35,508 nt of DNA from CAZBEA01 sp964519355 (GTDB lineage Bacteria > Patescibacteriota > Microgenomatia > Levybacterales > GWA1-39-11). The position numbers and the translations under genes were made by a program. The DNA is taken from contig CAZFJW010000002.1 in assembly GCA_964519355.1 (NCBI GenBank), forward strand, positions 1-35,508, given 5' to 3'. This document shows positions 1 through 8,096 of the stretch, one piece after another (position 1 is the stretch's first letter; the number at the start of each line of letters is the position of its first letter). The notes beneath the pieces are model-generated. The model was not told where the DNA came from and made no database searches. It was given only the letters and a program-made list of their open reading frames with translations.

Positions 1-533
1 CCCAAGTCACGTGCAATAGCGCGAATGTATACTCCGGGTCCTGTTGCAATTTTGAGTTTTAGAATTGGATACTCATAGGAAAGAATTTCAATTGATTTTA
101 TTTCAATTTCTCGTGCATTCATAACAACTGTCTCACCTTTGCGAACTCTTCTATGGGCAGGTTTGCCCTGAATTTTAATGGAGGAATAAATAGGCGGAGT
201 CTGCATAACAGTACCAATGAAAGATTGAAGATTTTTTTCTATATCTTTTATGGCCGGTTTAATATTCACTGTTCTTTCTTCAATTTCCCCATCAATATCA
301 TCTGTAGAACTTGTCCCGCCAAGTGTTACCTCTGCTTCGTATTCTTTTTCACCTTTAACATATTCTGAAAGCTGGCGGGTAAATTCTCGGCCCACAGCGA
401 TCACCAAAACTCCTGTTGCAAATGGGTCGAGGGTTCCGCCATGACCGACACGTTTTATTCCTGTTTTGCGTCTTACAATTGCGACAACGTCATGAGAAGT
501 CATGCCGCTGGGTTTGTTAATAGCAAAAATCAT
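1..533 (-). CDS. truB: tRNA pseudouridine synthase B, C-terminally cut by the window edge
   Basis: The reverse strand encodes a protein starting MIFAINKPSGMTSHDVV, followed by RVGHGGTLDPFATGVL. This is the TruB signature, with the catalytic Asp at about residue 36 inside GGTLDP. TruB converts U55 to pseudouridine in the T-loop of tRNAs. Further family blocks are visible: a TPPIYSSIK-type motif and, near the window edge, GVYIRAIARDLG. About 177 codons are present; the rest (usually 230-310 residues in all) lies beyond position 1, so the gene has no stop in the window. The start ATG at 533 is preceded by a TATAAT box (540-545, reverse strand) only six bases upstream, so the mRNA is probably leaderless. 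Confidence 0.96.
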   Translation of the reverse strand, partial: MIFAINKPSGMTSHDVVAIVRRKTGIKRVGHGGTLDPFATGVLVIAVGREFTRQLSEYVKGEKEYEAEVTLGGTSSTDDIDGEIEERTVNIKPAIKDIEKNLQSFIGTVMQTPPIYSSIKIQGKPAHRRVRKGETVVMNAREIEIKSIEILSYEYPILKLKIATGPGVYIRAIARDL

Positions 534-539
534 GAAGGT

Positions 540-545
540 ATTATA
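540..545 (-). promoter_or_regulatory. -10 box of truB
   Basis: A perfect TATAAT reads on the reverse strand, six bases before the truB ATG. This puts the expected transcription start on or next to the start codon. I see no good -35 element at 16-18 bases. Confidence 0.6.
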
Positions 546-550
546 CCGCT

Positions 551-2197
551 TTAAAGCCTCGAAAGATCATCAAGAGTGAGGGATCTATTGTAATTGTAGT
601 CTGATGTAAATCCGTAATAAGGACTAGGTGCTCCTCCGTAGCTATATGGATTTGGCATTGAAAATACCGTAAATACTGCAACGTAACGGGCGCCTTTTCT
701 GTAGCTGTATGTGCCAAGTTTGGCAATAACTGCTGCGTCAGTTAGATATCCGCCGGTTGATAGATCATTAAGTGAAATAGGATAAGAACTATTTGCCACG
801 TAATATTTTGTCATGGCTTCATTAATCATTGTTAGATCTTTATCAATTGCCGATTTTTTTGCCTCTAGTTCAATTTGTTCTTTTGTCTTGAAAGCATTTG
901 TGAGCTGTTTCATAAATTCTTCAGCTGTGATTACTTTTTCAGGTGCCCTAAATTCAAATTTTTCATTTACATCTTTGAGAACCAGAACTGTCGAAAGTGA
1001 TAATTTTGGATTGATTCCAAGCTGTGATGTATACCCAAGATATGGAGAAGGTGCTCCATATGAGTTTTGTCCCATTTTATTCAAGAAATCAAGATTCATA
1101 CTCATTTGAACACTGGATTTGCGTAAAATCGCATCTTTTTTCCCAATCCATATGCTCATTTCAAGGGAATCAATACCGTTGATAATTTCCTCAAATTCAT
1201 CTTTTGCCGTAGGATTATCAAGATCAACGTCGGCCTTGCTGTATTCTTTATAAATAGTGCGAAGGTTTTCTTTTGAAGGTTTGAAAACGAGATGATAGCT
1301 TTTTACTCCTTCAACTTCTTCATCCTTCATCTTTTTCACGTCAGGCAGAACTGAGGTTTTAAGTAAAAAGTCCTGCGCATTTTTTCTTGCGGCATCAATT
1401 ATTGATTTTTCAGAAGTATTTTTTTCCAGTTCGCGTCTTGCTTCAGATTCAATCCCCGGGTTTTCATATGCAATCCAGTTCTCGAATACCTTTTTAAGGT
1501 TCGTTTCAATTTCAGTGTTTGGTTTGGAAGTTCCTCCTGGTGTCATGTAGCTTCCAGCCATTGCAGAGACAAAAGACAAAATCTCATCAGATATAGAGTT
1601 GACTCTGGCATAGAGTTTTTTGTTCACTTGTCTGACGTTAAAGGAGGCTTTGTATGTTTTGCCGAGATAATTTATTGCACCTTGGGCTTGTGCGTCAAAT
1701 TGGAGACCCTTTTCCTCGTTTAGATCAATTGGACCCTTTATTACAAGATCGAGTCCTGCTGCTTCGATTGTCGATGATCCAAGTTGGGCTGTGAGAGAAA
1801 AGTCGGGATTGTAGGAGGATATCTTTGCATTTTTATCGACAGCATTGAGAAGAATTTGTTCTGAGGTTTTGGGGAAAAGCGGGATGTGATAGAAAAAGAG
1901 ATTAAGTTCCTTATTGTATGAGTTGAACAGAGGAATTTTTAAAGGGGTGTAGACCGTTAGGAAAGAAAGTGTAATTACGATCAAAATAGAAAGCAAAGTA
2001 AATACTACAAGAATTGGAATAATTGGGAGGCCATGCGTCCTGCTAAATATTTTTTTGAATTTTCCGTTCTGCTGCGGAGGAATAGCTGGTGGAGGCGGAG
2101 TGGCTTGTTGTGGAACGGGTGGCGGCTGAAACCCTTGTTGAGGAGGCTGTTGAGATGGTGGCTGCGCTGGAGGAGGCGTGATAGTATTTGGGTCCAT
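551..2197 (-). CDS. Pro-rich membrane-anchored protein with pilin-like C-terminal domain
   Basis: This 548-residue protein has a cytoplasmic Pro/Gln-rich head (residues 1-44), one strong transmembrane helix (about 58-82) and a large outer domain. The middle part (about 110-430) resembles the two-layer lipoprotein-like domains seen in uncharacterised surface proteins, but I cannot assign it to a family. After about residue 440 the motif DKDLTMINEAMTKYY, followed by NSSYPISLNDL, matches the helix-to-strand region of type II secretion/type IV pseudopilins without their N-terminal helix. The tail is Tyr/Gly/Pro-rich. The ATG at 2197 lies six bases after a -10 box with a correctly spaced -35. Function unknown; an envelope-exposed role is inferred from topology. 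Confidence 0.75.
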   Translation of the reverse strand: MDPNTITPPPAQPPSQQPPQQGFQPPPVPQQATPPPPAIPPQQNGKFKKIFSRTHGLPIIPILVVFTLLSILIVITLSFLTVYTPLKIPLFNSYNKELNLFFYHIPLFPKTSEQILLNAVDKNAKISSYNPDFSLTAQLGSSTIEAAGLDLVIKGPIDLNEEKGLQFDAQAQGAINYLGKTYKASFNVRQVNKKLYARVNSISDEILSFVSAMAGSYMTPGGTSKPNTEIETNLKKVFENWIAYENPGIESEARRELEKNTSEKSIIDAARKNAQDFLLKTSVLPDVKKMKDEEVEGVKSYHLVFKPSKENLRTIYKEYSKADVDLDNPTAKDEFEEIINGIDSLEMSIWIGKKDAILRKSSVQMSMNLDFLNKMGQNSYGAPSPYLGYTSQLGINPKLSLSTVLVLKDVNEKFEFRAPEKVITAEEFMKQLTNAFKTKEQIELEAKKSAIDKDLTMINEAMTKYYVANSSYPISLNDLSTGGYLTDAAVIAKLGTYSYRKGARYVAVFTVFSMPNPYSYGGAPSPYYGFTSDYNYNRSLTLDDLSRL

Positions 2198-2203
2198 ATA
2201 TAT

Positions 2204-2232
2204 ACAATAGGGATTTGTTAGGGCTGGGTCAA
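2204..2232 (-). promoter_or_regulatory. Sigma70-type promoter for the Pro-rich membrane protein
   Basis: On the reverse strand TTGACC (2227-2232) and TATTGT (2204-2209) are separated by 17 bases. The ATG at 2197 follows after six bases, so the transcript should start at or beside the start codon. Confidence 0.6.
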
Positions 2233-2263
2233 GAAGAACATATAAGATATGAGAACTTTTTGG

Positions 2264-2269
2264 TAGAAT
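2264..2269 (+). promoter_or_regulatory. Extended -10 box before the alpha/beta hydrolase
   Basis: TGGTAGAAT (TG-n-TAGAAT) ends eight bases before the TTG start at 2278. This fits a near-leaderless mRNA and supports that start. Confidence 0.5.
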
Positions 2270-2277
2270 AACAACTG

Positions 2278-3150
2278 TTGAGAAAAAAAGAAATTATCGA
2301 AAATGTCCCAATCGAACACAAATTCGTGAAGGTTAAGGGTTCTACAATTCATTATGTAGTAACTGGTGAGGGGCCGCTCCTTCTTCTTGTGCATTCATGG
2401 AATAATGATTGGTTTGGATTTATCCCGCTTCTTAAGGAATTAAAGGGATTTAAGATAATTGCGCTCGATTTGCCCGGATATGGAAAATCAACTGATGGTT
2501 TTAAAAGATATTCAGTTGATGTAATGGCGGATGTAGTTTCTGATTTTATTACAAGTTTGAAAATAAGGCCAAAAATTATTTGCGGAATTTCAATGGGTGC
2601 AGGAATTATGCTCGATTTCGGAGCAAGATATGCATATCAGACAGATGGCATTGTAGCCATGGGTGCACCTGTTCTAAAAGATGCGTGGGTTGGTGCAAAA
2701 ATTTATGAATTTTTAATGAGAATGGGGAATATGAACTCATTTACACAAAAAGTTGGCAAAAAGATTGTGTCTAATTACCATTATGGACATATGACAGCCA
2801 AATATCTGAATCTCCACAACTACACAAGAGAACTTGTTGACAGGTATGGTTTGAACGGACGAAGTGAGAATAACGCCAAGACACTTTTTAACATGTCAGT
2901 CAGTATGACAAGGTTTGATGCTGTGAATGCATTGCGTCTTGCATCTATACCGACTCATCTTGTTTTTGGGAAGTATGATAAGTTGGTTGATATTAAAAAG
3001 GCCAAACTGGTATCAAAGAAAAATAAATTTCTTTCAGTTGAATTGATTGAAAATGCGGGCCATGTTGTTACACTTGAAAAACCAAAAGAATCAGCCGAAA
3101 CAATCCATAATTTTGCATTAAGAACATTTAAAAAAGTTAGAAAAGCTTGA
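2278..3150 (+). CDS. Alpha/beta-hydrolase fold enzyme
   Basis: This 290-residue protein has the full catalytic triad of the alpha/beta-hydrolase family. The nucleophile elbow is GISMGAG with Ser105, the acid is Asp234 in FGKYDKLVD, and His262 lies in ENAGHVV. The oxyanion region is VHSWNND (38-44), and LDLPGYGKS follows strand 4. A lid of about 70 residues lies between strands 6 and 7. The substrate cannot be told from sequence; esterase, lipase or C-C hydrolase activity are all possible. The start is a TTG codon, chosen because an extended -10 box lies eight bases upstream and no in-frame ATG precedes the conserved fold. There is no signal peptide, so it is probably cytoplasmic. Confidence 0.9.
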   Translation: MRKKEIIENVPIEHKFVKVKGSTIHYVVTGEGPLLLLVHSWNNDWFGFIPLLKELKGFKIIALDLPGYGKSTDGFKRYSVDVMADVVSDFITSLKIRPKIICGISMGAGIMLDFGARYAYQTDGIVAMGAPVLKDAWVGAKIYEFLMRMGNMNSFTQKVGKKIVSNYHYGHMTAKYLNLHNYTRELVDRYGLNGRSENNAKTLFNMSVSMTRFDAVNALRLASIPTHLVFGKYDKLVDIKKAKLVSKKNKFLSVELIENAGHVVTLEKPKESAETIHNFALRTFKKVRKA

Positions 3151-3175
3151 CGAGCGGGTGCCAACGTGTTCTAAT
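3147..3175 (+). promoter_or_regulatory. Promoter that decides the start of the 3182 gene
   Basis: TTGACG (3147-3152) and TCTAAT (3170-3175) are spaced by 17 bases, and the ATG at 3182 follows after six. An upstream GTG at 3158 would lie inside the promoter and is therefore rejected. The -35 overlaps the end of the preceding hydrolase gene. Confidence 0.55.
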
Positions 3176-3181
3176 AAAAAT

Positions 3182-3601
3182 ATGGAAGAAAAGAAAGAAA
3201 CAACATCAGCGCCCGAAGCGGCACCAAATGCAGCATCAACTGTAGAAAAAGAACACAACAATACTCCAACTATTGTTACAATTATTTTTCTAGTATTGAT
3301 CCCCCTTGTGGGAATTGTTCTCATGTGGGCATGGGCGAAATGGCCAAAATGGGTAAAGATCTTAATTACAACTCTCTATGCGCTCTCTATAGTTCTTTTT
3401 ATTGTTTTCTTTTCTGCAGTTGTTGCGACCATTAACCCTAAGGCTCAATTGAAAAAAGCTGAAGCTGTAACATGCGTAAACGAATGCATAACAACTCAGC
3501 AGCTGGACCAGGATACGTGTATTCAACAATGTGGCGCAGAGGGAATTATTCCTGCAGGCGCAACCGATTCAACCGATTCAAATACTCCAGTTTCAGACTA
3601 A
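3182..3601 (+). CDS. Small two-helix membrane protein with a four-Cys tail
   Basis: This 139-residue protein has a charged N-terminal segment of about 28 residues and two transmembrane helices, the first around the IVTIIFLVLIPLVGIVLMW stretch. They are separated by a short KWPKWVK turn. A C-terminal region carries four cysteines in CVNEC...CIQQC spacing. Twin CxxxC helices of this kind can form a disulfide-stapled hairpin; since DsbA/DsbB-like genes lie nearby, oxidation outside the cell is plausible but inferred. The gene ends in a Thr/Ser/Asp-rich tail. No family recognised. It is convergent with the next gene, with only seven bases between the stops. The ATG at 3182 is preferred over an upstream GTG on promoter position. 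Confidence 0.7.
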   Translation: MEEKKETTSAPEAAPNAASTVEKEHNNTPTIVTIIFLVLIPLVGIVLMWAWAKWPKWVKILITTLYALSIVLFIVFFSAVVATINPKAQLKKAEAVTCVNECITTQQLDQDTCIQQCGAEGIIPAGATDSTDSNTPVSD

Positions 3602-3608
3602 CATTACT

Positions 3609-4460
3609 CTAAAACCCGTCTTGTAAATATTTCCAGAGAATTCCTGCATCAAAAAGAGCGCGCCGCGGAATCATCAGGTTCTGCAAGGATTCGGGATAGA
3701 TTTGTTCATATGCACGGTTAATTCTGCTGAAATTTGACGGCGAGCTGGCGCGTACCCACTGAAGACTTTCTGATGTTATGGTCAGGTACAATTCTTCCAT
3801 GTCTGGTCCTAGGTGCCTGGTCTCAAATGTCCCCTTGATGAGTCCGAGTGAAATCTTTTTTTTCCAGTCATGCTCTTGTTCCGGGTGTTCAATTTTTACG
3901 GAAAGCGGATATATAATTCGCACAACATCACAAGGAATTTCAGCAAAACCTGCAATAATGCTGGCTGCGACTTTCTTTATTCCGCTGGCAACATAGTAGA
4001 AAGGTCCGGCAGGTCCCATAATTTCAACTATTTTTATTCTTTTTTCAGGATTTCTTTCACTGAACATTTCTTCAATGGTTCCTGCATCATCGGCATGATC
4101 TACAAAATTTTTAGCAATTCCCTCAATGGTTCCGGGTTCGTCAATTGGTTCTGATGCCCATCCAAGCTCGTCCTCGTAAGGTTTGGCAATGATGTTATTT
4201 AAGAGAACCCAAGAGAATTCTGGCTGACTGTTCACTGAAGGGAGAATATCAGACAGTGTAAGGTATGAGACAAGGGGTTTGTCTTTCAGACGCATTTTTC
4301 TCACTGCCATTTCATTGAGAGTTATTGATCGCATAAGAGGAGTAATTTGCTCTGCGATATGAGCCAAGAGATGGTCATGAGAAGTGACCTTTTTAGGACT
4401 GAAATGGGGAATGAAATGATCTGTCGGGTATTCGAAAGTAAGAAATGAAGACAAACTCAT
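3609..4460 (-). CDS. Unknown protein with a weak ParB/Srx-like segment
   Basis: This 283-residue soluble protein belongs to no family I recognise. Around residues 145-175, GPFYYVASGIKKVAAS followed by IIAGFAEIPCDVV has the same order as the ParB/sulfiredoxin-fold core (strand, D/N-G-x-x-R-x-x-A-x helix, then a strand after IP). The key GHHR residues are replaced, so any nuclease or CTPase activity would be lost. The N-terminus is an ordinary globular sequence without a signal peptide. A TGATATAGT extended -10 box (TATAGT at 4470-4475, reverse strand) ends nine bases before the ATG, so the mRNA should have almost no leader. Function unknown; the fold suggestion is tentative. Confidence 0.65.
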   Translation of the reverse strand: MSLSSFLTFEYPTDHFIPHFSPKKVTSHDHLLAHIAEQITPLMRSITLNEMAVRKMRLKDKPLVSYLTLSDILPSVNSQPEFSWVLLNNIIAKPYEDELGWASEPIDEPGTIEGIAKNFVDHADDAGTIEEMFSERNPEKRIKIVEIMGPAGPFYYVASGIKKVAASIIAGFAEIPCDVVRIIYPLSVKIEHPEQEHDWKKKISLGLIKGTFETRHLGPDMEELYLTITSESLQWVRASSPSNFSRINRAYEQIYPESLQNLMIPRRALFDAGILWKYLQDGF

Positions 4461-4469
4461 GCTAATACT

Positions 4470-4523
4470 ACTATATCAAATTCATGTGGGGGATTGATAT
4501 CTTTTATGATATATGATTATAGT
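4470..4523. promoter_or_regulatory. Divergent promoter pair between the 4460 and 4535 genes
   Basis: On the reverse strand TGATATAGT (core 4470-4475) serves the leftward gene. On the forward strand TTGATA (4494-4499) and TATAGT (4518-4523) are 18 bases apart and serve the gene starting at 4535. The two units face away from each other within about 75 bases, so they may affect each other's expression. Confidence 0.5.
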
Positions 4524-4534
4524 TAATTAGACCT

Positions 4535-5008
4535 ATGAAACACTTTATGTCACCACTTACTATGAGCGCTTTAATCTTGAGCATCTTGGGGGTTGTCTTT
4601 TTCTACGGGGCGCTCCAATTTGCGACAGAAAGCAGGGGCGACTTTATGGTACTTTTGATATTACTTCTTGTGGTGATTGGGATTTCATCAGTGGTGTCTG
4701 CGCATTTTTGGGAAAAAGCATTGGTAAAAAGACATAAGAAATCACATATTTCAATTTCATCATCGGTTATTGTAGGCGGGGTTGTTTTTGCGCTGCTGTC
4801 AAATGTCCAAATTGACAACAAGCCGCTTCTACTTCTTCTTTATATTTTTATTGGAGACTTCTTACGAGATAGTTTTGGAATTAATATTTATTATCTTGAT
4901 TATCATGGTTTTGCATTGTTGTATCTTGGAATTTCAGGAATACTTTTGGCCTTAGCATTTGACTTTATACTTCTAAAAAACCTCATAAAAGATAAAAAAA
5001 GTAATTAA
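4535..5008 (+). CDS. Small polytopic membrane protein
   Basis: This 157-residue hydrophobic protein has about five predicted transmembrane helices: residues 8-28, 38-60, 76-94, 100-115 and 128-148. A positively charged loop (VKRHKKSH) follows the second helix and a Lys-rich tail ends the protein, which places those parts in the cytoplasm. I recognise no family or catalytic motif. The start ATG lies 11 bases after a TATAGT -10 box. Its stop overlaps the stop of the convergent glycosyltransferase gene by three bases, showing how tightly this genome is packed. Confidence 0.65.
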   Translation: MKHFMSPLTMSALILSILGVVFFYGALQFATESRGDFMVLLILLLVVIGISSVVSAHFWEKALVKRHKKSHISISSSVIVGGVVFALLSNVQIDNKPLLLLLYIFIGDFLRDSFGINIYYLDYHGFALLYLGISGILLALAFDFILLKNLIKDKKSN

Positions 5009-6408
5009 CTGCGAGGAAATTTTTTAAAAACTCTTGAAAAATACCAGACAACAGGTGCTCCGAGGATAGATGCTTGGAGACAATGACTGATGAAAATGTT
5101 GAATTGGAAATGGTAAAAAATTACCAGCGGTACAAAATAATATCCGAACCCAGAAATGGTAAAAAGTAAAAGAAACTCTATTTTTTCTGTATTAGGGCGG
5201 ATACAAAAAAGTGCGAATACAGGAATTATGTACCATGGATAAAAGAGTGAAAGAATGCAAAAAAATACAAGAAGAATATTTCCCATTGCGGTTTCAGGAT
5301 GATCTGTCTTTTTCAGCCAATTACGAAAGATGAAAAGAAATATAAAAGAAAAAATAGCGATGCAAAATGAAAGGGCTATATTTTGAGGAATATGAAGTAC
5401 TCCTATGTCGATGAGTTCTCGAAACATTGAATAAAGTGAAGCATTATAAAAGGACTCCTGAGATGAAATAACAGACCCGAGCATCCCTTCAATTATTTTT
5501 CCGTGACTCCATAATGGGGCAAAAAGTAAAAAAAGAGTAAGCATTGCGATTGTGATTGAGGCGAACATCTTGGGCAGCGATTTAGTATTTTTGTATTGGA
5601 GGACTAGAAAAAGCGGCAAAACTGCAATTAAAAAATATTTAGTAAAAAGGGCTACTATAAAAACCGGTAGTGAAAAAAGTGATTTTTTCAATGCAAGGTA
5701 TAGTGAGATTATGAGCAATAGGGCCAGTAGTCCATCACTGTGTCCATTTACAATCCCTTCAAAAAGAATGAGAGGGTTGCCCAGGAAAAAATACATACCT
5801 ATCCATTGGTGTTTTTCCTCAGTCATGCGGTATATAAAAAATGAAGTTCCTGCAATGTAGAATGCACTGGCAATTTTATGAATAAGAATCGTCTGGTCAG
5901 CATTTTGAAAGTTGGAGAAAAATGATTGAGGAAAAGAAGCAAAAAGCCATCCTGGGCCATAGAAAAGATGGAGCTCATGAATAAATCCGCGTTCTATTAG
6001 TTGGTCCGGTAAGAAAAGTGCAGGGATAGTAGTGTAGGGATTTGCTCCAAAATGATAGAACATTTTTAGATACATAAGATAATTGAACATATCCAGTGAA
6101 ACAAAAGGAAACGTTAGGATATTCAGAAAAATAGAGATACAGGAAGTAACTAGAAATATTTTTATCCATGATTTTTTTATATTGTATTTTGTTATCAAAA
6201 AATAATTTATTACGTAAAAAGTTGTTAGAAGAAAAATAATGAAGGTAATAAAGTGAGTGTCGGGAGTCGTTTTTTTACAAAGTGAATCAAGTCCAAGATA
6301 GGGATGGGTGGGAACATTGAGCCTAAATTGTAAAAACAAAATAAACCAGAAAAAGTTAGACAGAAGAAAATTAAATGCAACGATATAACTTACAAAACTT
6401 TTTTTCAT
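5005..6408 (-). CDS. GT-C fold glycosyltransferase (polyprenol-phosphate-mannose type)
   Basis: This 467-residue integral membrane protein has roughly 11-13 helices. After the second helix the motif SLDMFNYLMY (Asp106), followed by FGANPYTT (121-127), matches the first-loop catalytic signature of GT-C enzymes related to GT87/DUF2029 and MptA/MptB mannosyltransferases. Those enzymes use a lipid-phosphate sugar donor outside the membrane. A second family-like patch is EGIVNGHSDGLLALLLI (about 230-247). It probably adds a hexose to a surface glycan or lipid; donor and acceptor are unknown. An upstream in-frame extension would run into the tRNA-Pro gene, so the ATG at 6408 (MKKSFVSY) is the start. 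Confidence 0.82.
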   Translation of the reverse strand: MKKSFVSYIVAFNFLLSNFFWFILFLQFRLNVPTHPYLGLDSLCKKTTPDTHFITFIIFLLTTFYVINYFLITKYNIKKSWIKIFLVTSCISIFLNILTFPFVSLDMFNYLMYLKMFYHFGANPYTTIPALFLPDQLIERGFIHELHLFYGPGWLFASFPQSFFSNFQNADQTILIHKIASAFYIAGTSFFIYRMTEEKHQWIGMYFFLGNPLILFEGIVNGHSDGLLALLLIISLYLALKKSLFSLPVFIVALFTKYFLIAVLPLFLVLQYKNTKSLPKMFASITIAMLTLFLLFAPLWSHGKIIEGMLGSVISSQESFYNASLYSMFRELIDIGVLHIPQNIALSFCIAIFSFIFLFIFRNWLKKTDHPETAMGNILLVFFCILSLFYPWYIIPVFALFCIRPNTEKIEFLLLFTISGFGYYFVPLVIFYHFQFNIFISHCLQASILGAPVVWYFSRVFKKFPRS

Positions 6409-6473
6409 TTCAATACAATGGTAACAAATTAAGATTTCGAGAAGAGTGTGAGACTTATTTATTAAAGGAGTAG

Positions 6474-6545
6474 TCGGGGTGGAGGGAATTGAACCCTCTG
6501 CCACACGAACCCGAATCGTGTATGCAACCGATACACTTCACCCCG
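6474..6545 (-). tRNA. tRNA-Pro (anticodon CGG)
   Basis: On the reverse strand the acceptor stem CGGGGTG pairs with CACCCCG, with A as discriminator; C1-G72 and A73 are typical of proline tRNAs. The anticodon stem CACGA/TCGTG holds the loop TTCGGGT, which gives anticodon CGG. The T-arm is GAGGG-TTCAATT-CCCTC. No CCA is encoded. The gene is 72 bases long and stands head to tail with the tRNA-Arg gene. Confidence 0.93.
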
Positions 6546-6616
6546 CTTAAGATTAATTATACTATCTCGAGGAGCATTGAAGTAAAAAGTTAAACGTGTC
6601 TTTGATTAAAAAAATG

Positions 6617-6689
6617 CGTCCCCGATAGGAGTCGAACCTACAATCTTTCCCTTAGGACGGGACTGCTCAATCCATTGAGCTACGGGGAC
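6617..6689 (-). tRNA. tRNA-Arg (anticodon CCT)
   Basis: On the reverse strand the acceptor stem GTCCCCG pairs with CGGGGAC, with G as discriminator. The D-arm is GCTC-AATGGATT-GAGC. The anticodon loop GTCCTAA lies in a stem TCCC/GGGA and gives anticodon CCT, which reads AGG. The T-arm is GTAGG-TTCGACT-CCTAT with a terminal wobble. CCA is not encoded. The gene is 73 bases long. Confidence 0.93.
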
Positions 6690-6743
6690 ATTACAGGTTA
6701 TTATAAATCAAAAATAAGAGAGTATCCAACTTCTCGTACTTTA

Positions 6744-6772
6744 TTGACTTGGGCCTTATCTTTTCGTATCAT
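6744..6772 (+). promoter_or_regulatory. Promoter of the dsbA/dsbB-like operon
   Basis: TTGACT (6744-6749) and TATCAT (6767-6772) are separated by 17 bases. The ATG at 6786 comes 13 bases later, leaving a leader of only about seven bases and no Shine-Dalgarno sequence. Confidence 0.65.
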
Positions 6773-6785
6773 AGACATCACTCAA

Positions 6786-7493
6786 ATGAATAAAATTGTC
6801 GTAATTATTTTGTCAGTGGTTTTAGGTCTTGGATTTGTCGGATTTATTATTTTTGCAAAAGAATCAAAGAAAAAAGCAGCTCCAGAGGCTGTAGATCAGA
6901 TTTTTACATTTTCAGACAAAGGAATGGTTAAAGGAGAAGCGGACGCGCCGCTTACACTTGTAGAGTTTGCTGATTTTCAATGTCCATACTGTGGCGACGC
7001 ACATCCTGTTCTTGATGCAGCACTCGCAGAATACAAAGGTAAAGTAAAGTTTGTATTCAAGCATTTCCCTCTGCTTTCGATTCACAAAAATGCACTTTCT
7101 GCAGCGGTTGCAGCAGAAGCAGCAGGAATGCAGGGTAAGTTTTGGGAGATGCACGATCTTCTTTTTGAAAGACAGCAGGAATGGAGCAGCCTGCCATCGG
7201 CAGACAAGAAGTTTGAGGAGTATGCAAAAGAAATAGGTTTGGATGTAGAAAAATTCAAATCAGACATGAAAGATGATAGTTTGTCTAAAAAAATTGATGA
7301 ACAAAGGAATGAGGGCATATCAGCAGTTGTTACATCAACACCAACGTTTTTTGTGAATGGCAAAAAAGTTGAATTACAAAGTCTTTCAATAGACGCATTC
7401 AAAGATATTTTTGATGCAGAGTTGGCAAAGAAACAGTCAAACGAAAAATCAGAAACATCAACACCTTCTGCAACTGCAGAACCAGCCCAGTAA
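6786..7493 (+). CDS. Membrane-anchored DsbA-family thiol:disulfide oxidoreductase
   Basis: This 235-residue protein has an N-terminal membrane anchor (residues 3-24) and a DsbA/BdbD-type thioredoxin domain. The active site is FQCPYC (Cys66, Cys69), and the cis-Pro loop is TSTPTFFVNG with Pro186. The inserted helical domain, roughly 90-170, includes HFPLLSIHKNA, typical of the DsbA_4/BdbD group. It should introduce disulfides into secreted proteins outside the membrane. The tail after residue 215 is Lys/Ser/Thr/Ala-rich and disordered. A longer reading frame starts inside the tRNA-Arg gene and is rejected; the promoter supports ATG 6786. The DsbB-like partner follows after two bases, so the two form an operon. 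Confidence 0.92.
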   Translation: MNKIVVIILSVVLGLGFVGFIIFAKESKKKAAPEAVDQIFTFSDKGMVKGEADAPLTLVEFADFQCPYCGDAHPVLDAALAEYKGKVKFVFKHFPLLSIHKNALSAAVAAEAAGMQGKFWEMHDLLFERQQEWSSLPSADKKFEEYAKEIGLDVEKFKSDMKDDSLSKKIDEQRNEGISAVVTSTPTFFVNGKKVELQSLSIDAFKDIFDAELAKKQSNEKSETSTPSATAEPAQ

Positions 7494-7495
7494 TT

Positions 7496-8053
7496 ATGGA
7501 TTCTCCAATTCCATTTGAATTAATTACCAACATTTTTGCTTTTGGTTCTGTTGTAACAGTTTTAACTTCAATTCTGCTACTAGTTCTATTGGTTTTGTCT
7601 TTCATATCTCCTAAAAATAGTTTTGTTAAAAAAACATCATCTTTAATTCATAAAAATTCATTGTATACAGGATTACTTTTTTCAATGCTGGCAACTGCAG
7701 GAAGTTTGTTTATGTCAGAATTGGCCGGATTCGTGCCGTGCGAGCTCTGCTGGTATCAGAGAGTTTTTATGTATCCGCAGGCGTTTATATTTTTACTGGC
7801 TATGTATTACAAAGATTCGAAGGTCTTTTTATACTCACTATTTTTATCATCAATCGGGCTTTTAATTGCTCTTTGGCATGTATTTATTGAGTACCAGCCG
7901 AAATTTGAGACATGCAGCGAGACATCAATTTCGTGTTCTTCAATTCAATTTCAGGCGTTTGGTTTTGTCACAATTCCATTTATGTCTGCAAGCATTTTCC
8001 TCTTTCTTGTTCTTCTTTCGGCAATTTCCCTCAGAAAAAATACTAAATCATAA
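7496..8053 (+). CDS. DsbB-like quinone-linked disulfide oxidoreductase
   Basis: This 185-residue membrane protein has five hydrophobic segments. The conserved pattern FVPCELCWYQRVFMYP contains the redox pair Cys82/Cys85 and the Arg near quinone. The second periplasm-side pair is Cys140/Cys147 (TCSETSISC), followed by QAFGFVTIPFMS. This is the DsbB/BdbC family, which passes electrons from DsbA to membrane quinone. Length and cysteine layout fit BdbC, with an extra N-terminal helix. It begins two bases after the DsbA-like stop with no Shine-Dalgarno sequence of its own, so translation is probably coupled. The presence of both partners means oxidative folding is complete in this organism. Confidence 0.92.
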   Translation: MDSPIPFELITNIFAFGSVVTVLTSILLLVLLVLSFISPKNSFVKKTSSLIHKNSLYTGLLFSMLATAGSLFMSELAGFVPCELCWYQRVFMYPQAFIFLLAMYYKDSKVFLYSLFLSSIGLLIALWHVFIEYQPKFETCSETSISCSSIQFQAFGFVTIPFMSASIFLFLVLLSAISLRKNTKS

Positions 8054-8096
8054 TTCAAACTATCCAGTGCGTCCAGAATTCTTGTAGAATAAAAAT

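Noticed and set aside
6409..6504. N-terminal extension of the glycosyltransferase
   Set aside because: Its first residues are translated tRNA-Pro sequence; ATG 6408 starts just before the first membrane helix.
6675..6785. N-terminal extension of the DsbA-like protein
   Set aside because: It starts inside the tRNA-Arg gene and covers the promoter; ATG 6786 starts the membrane anchor.
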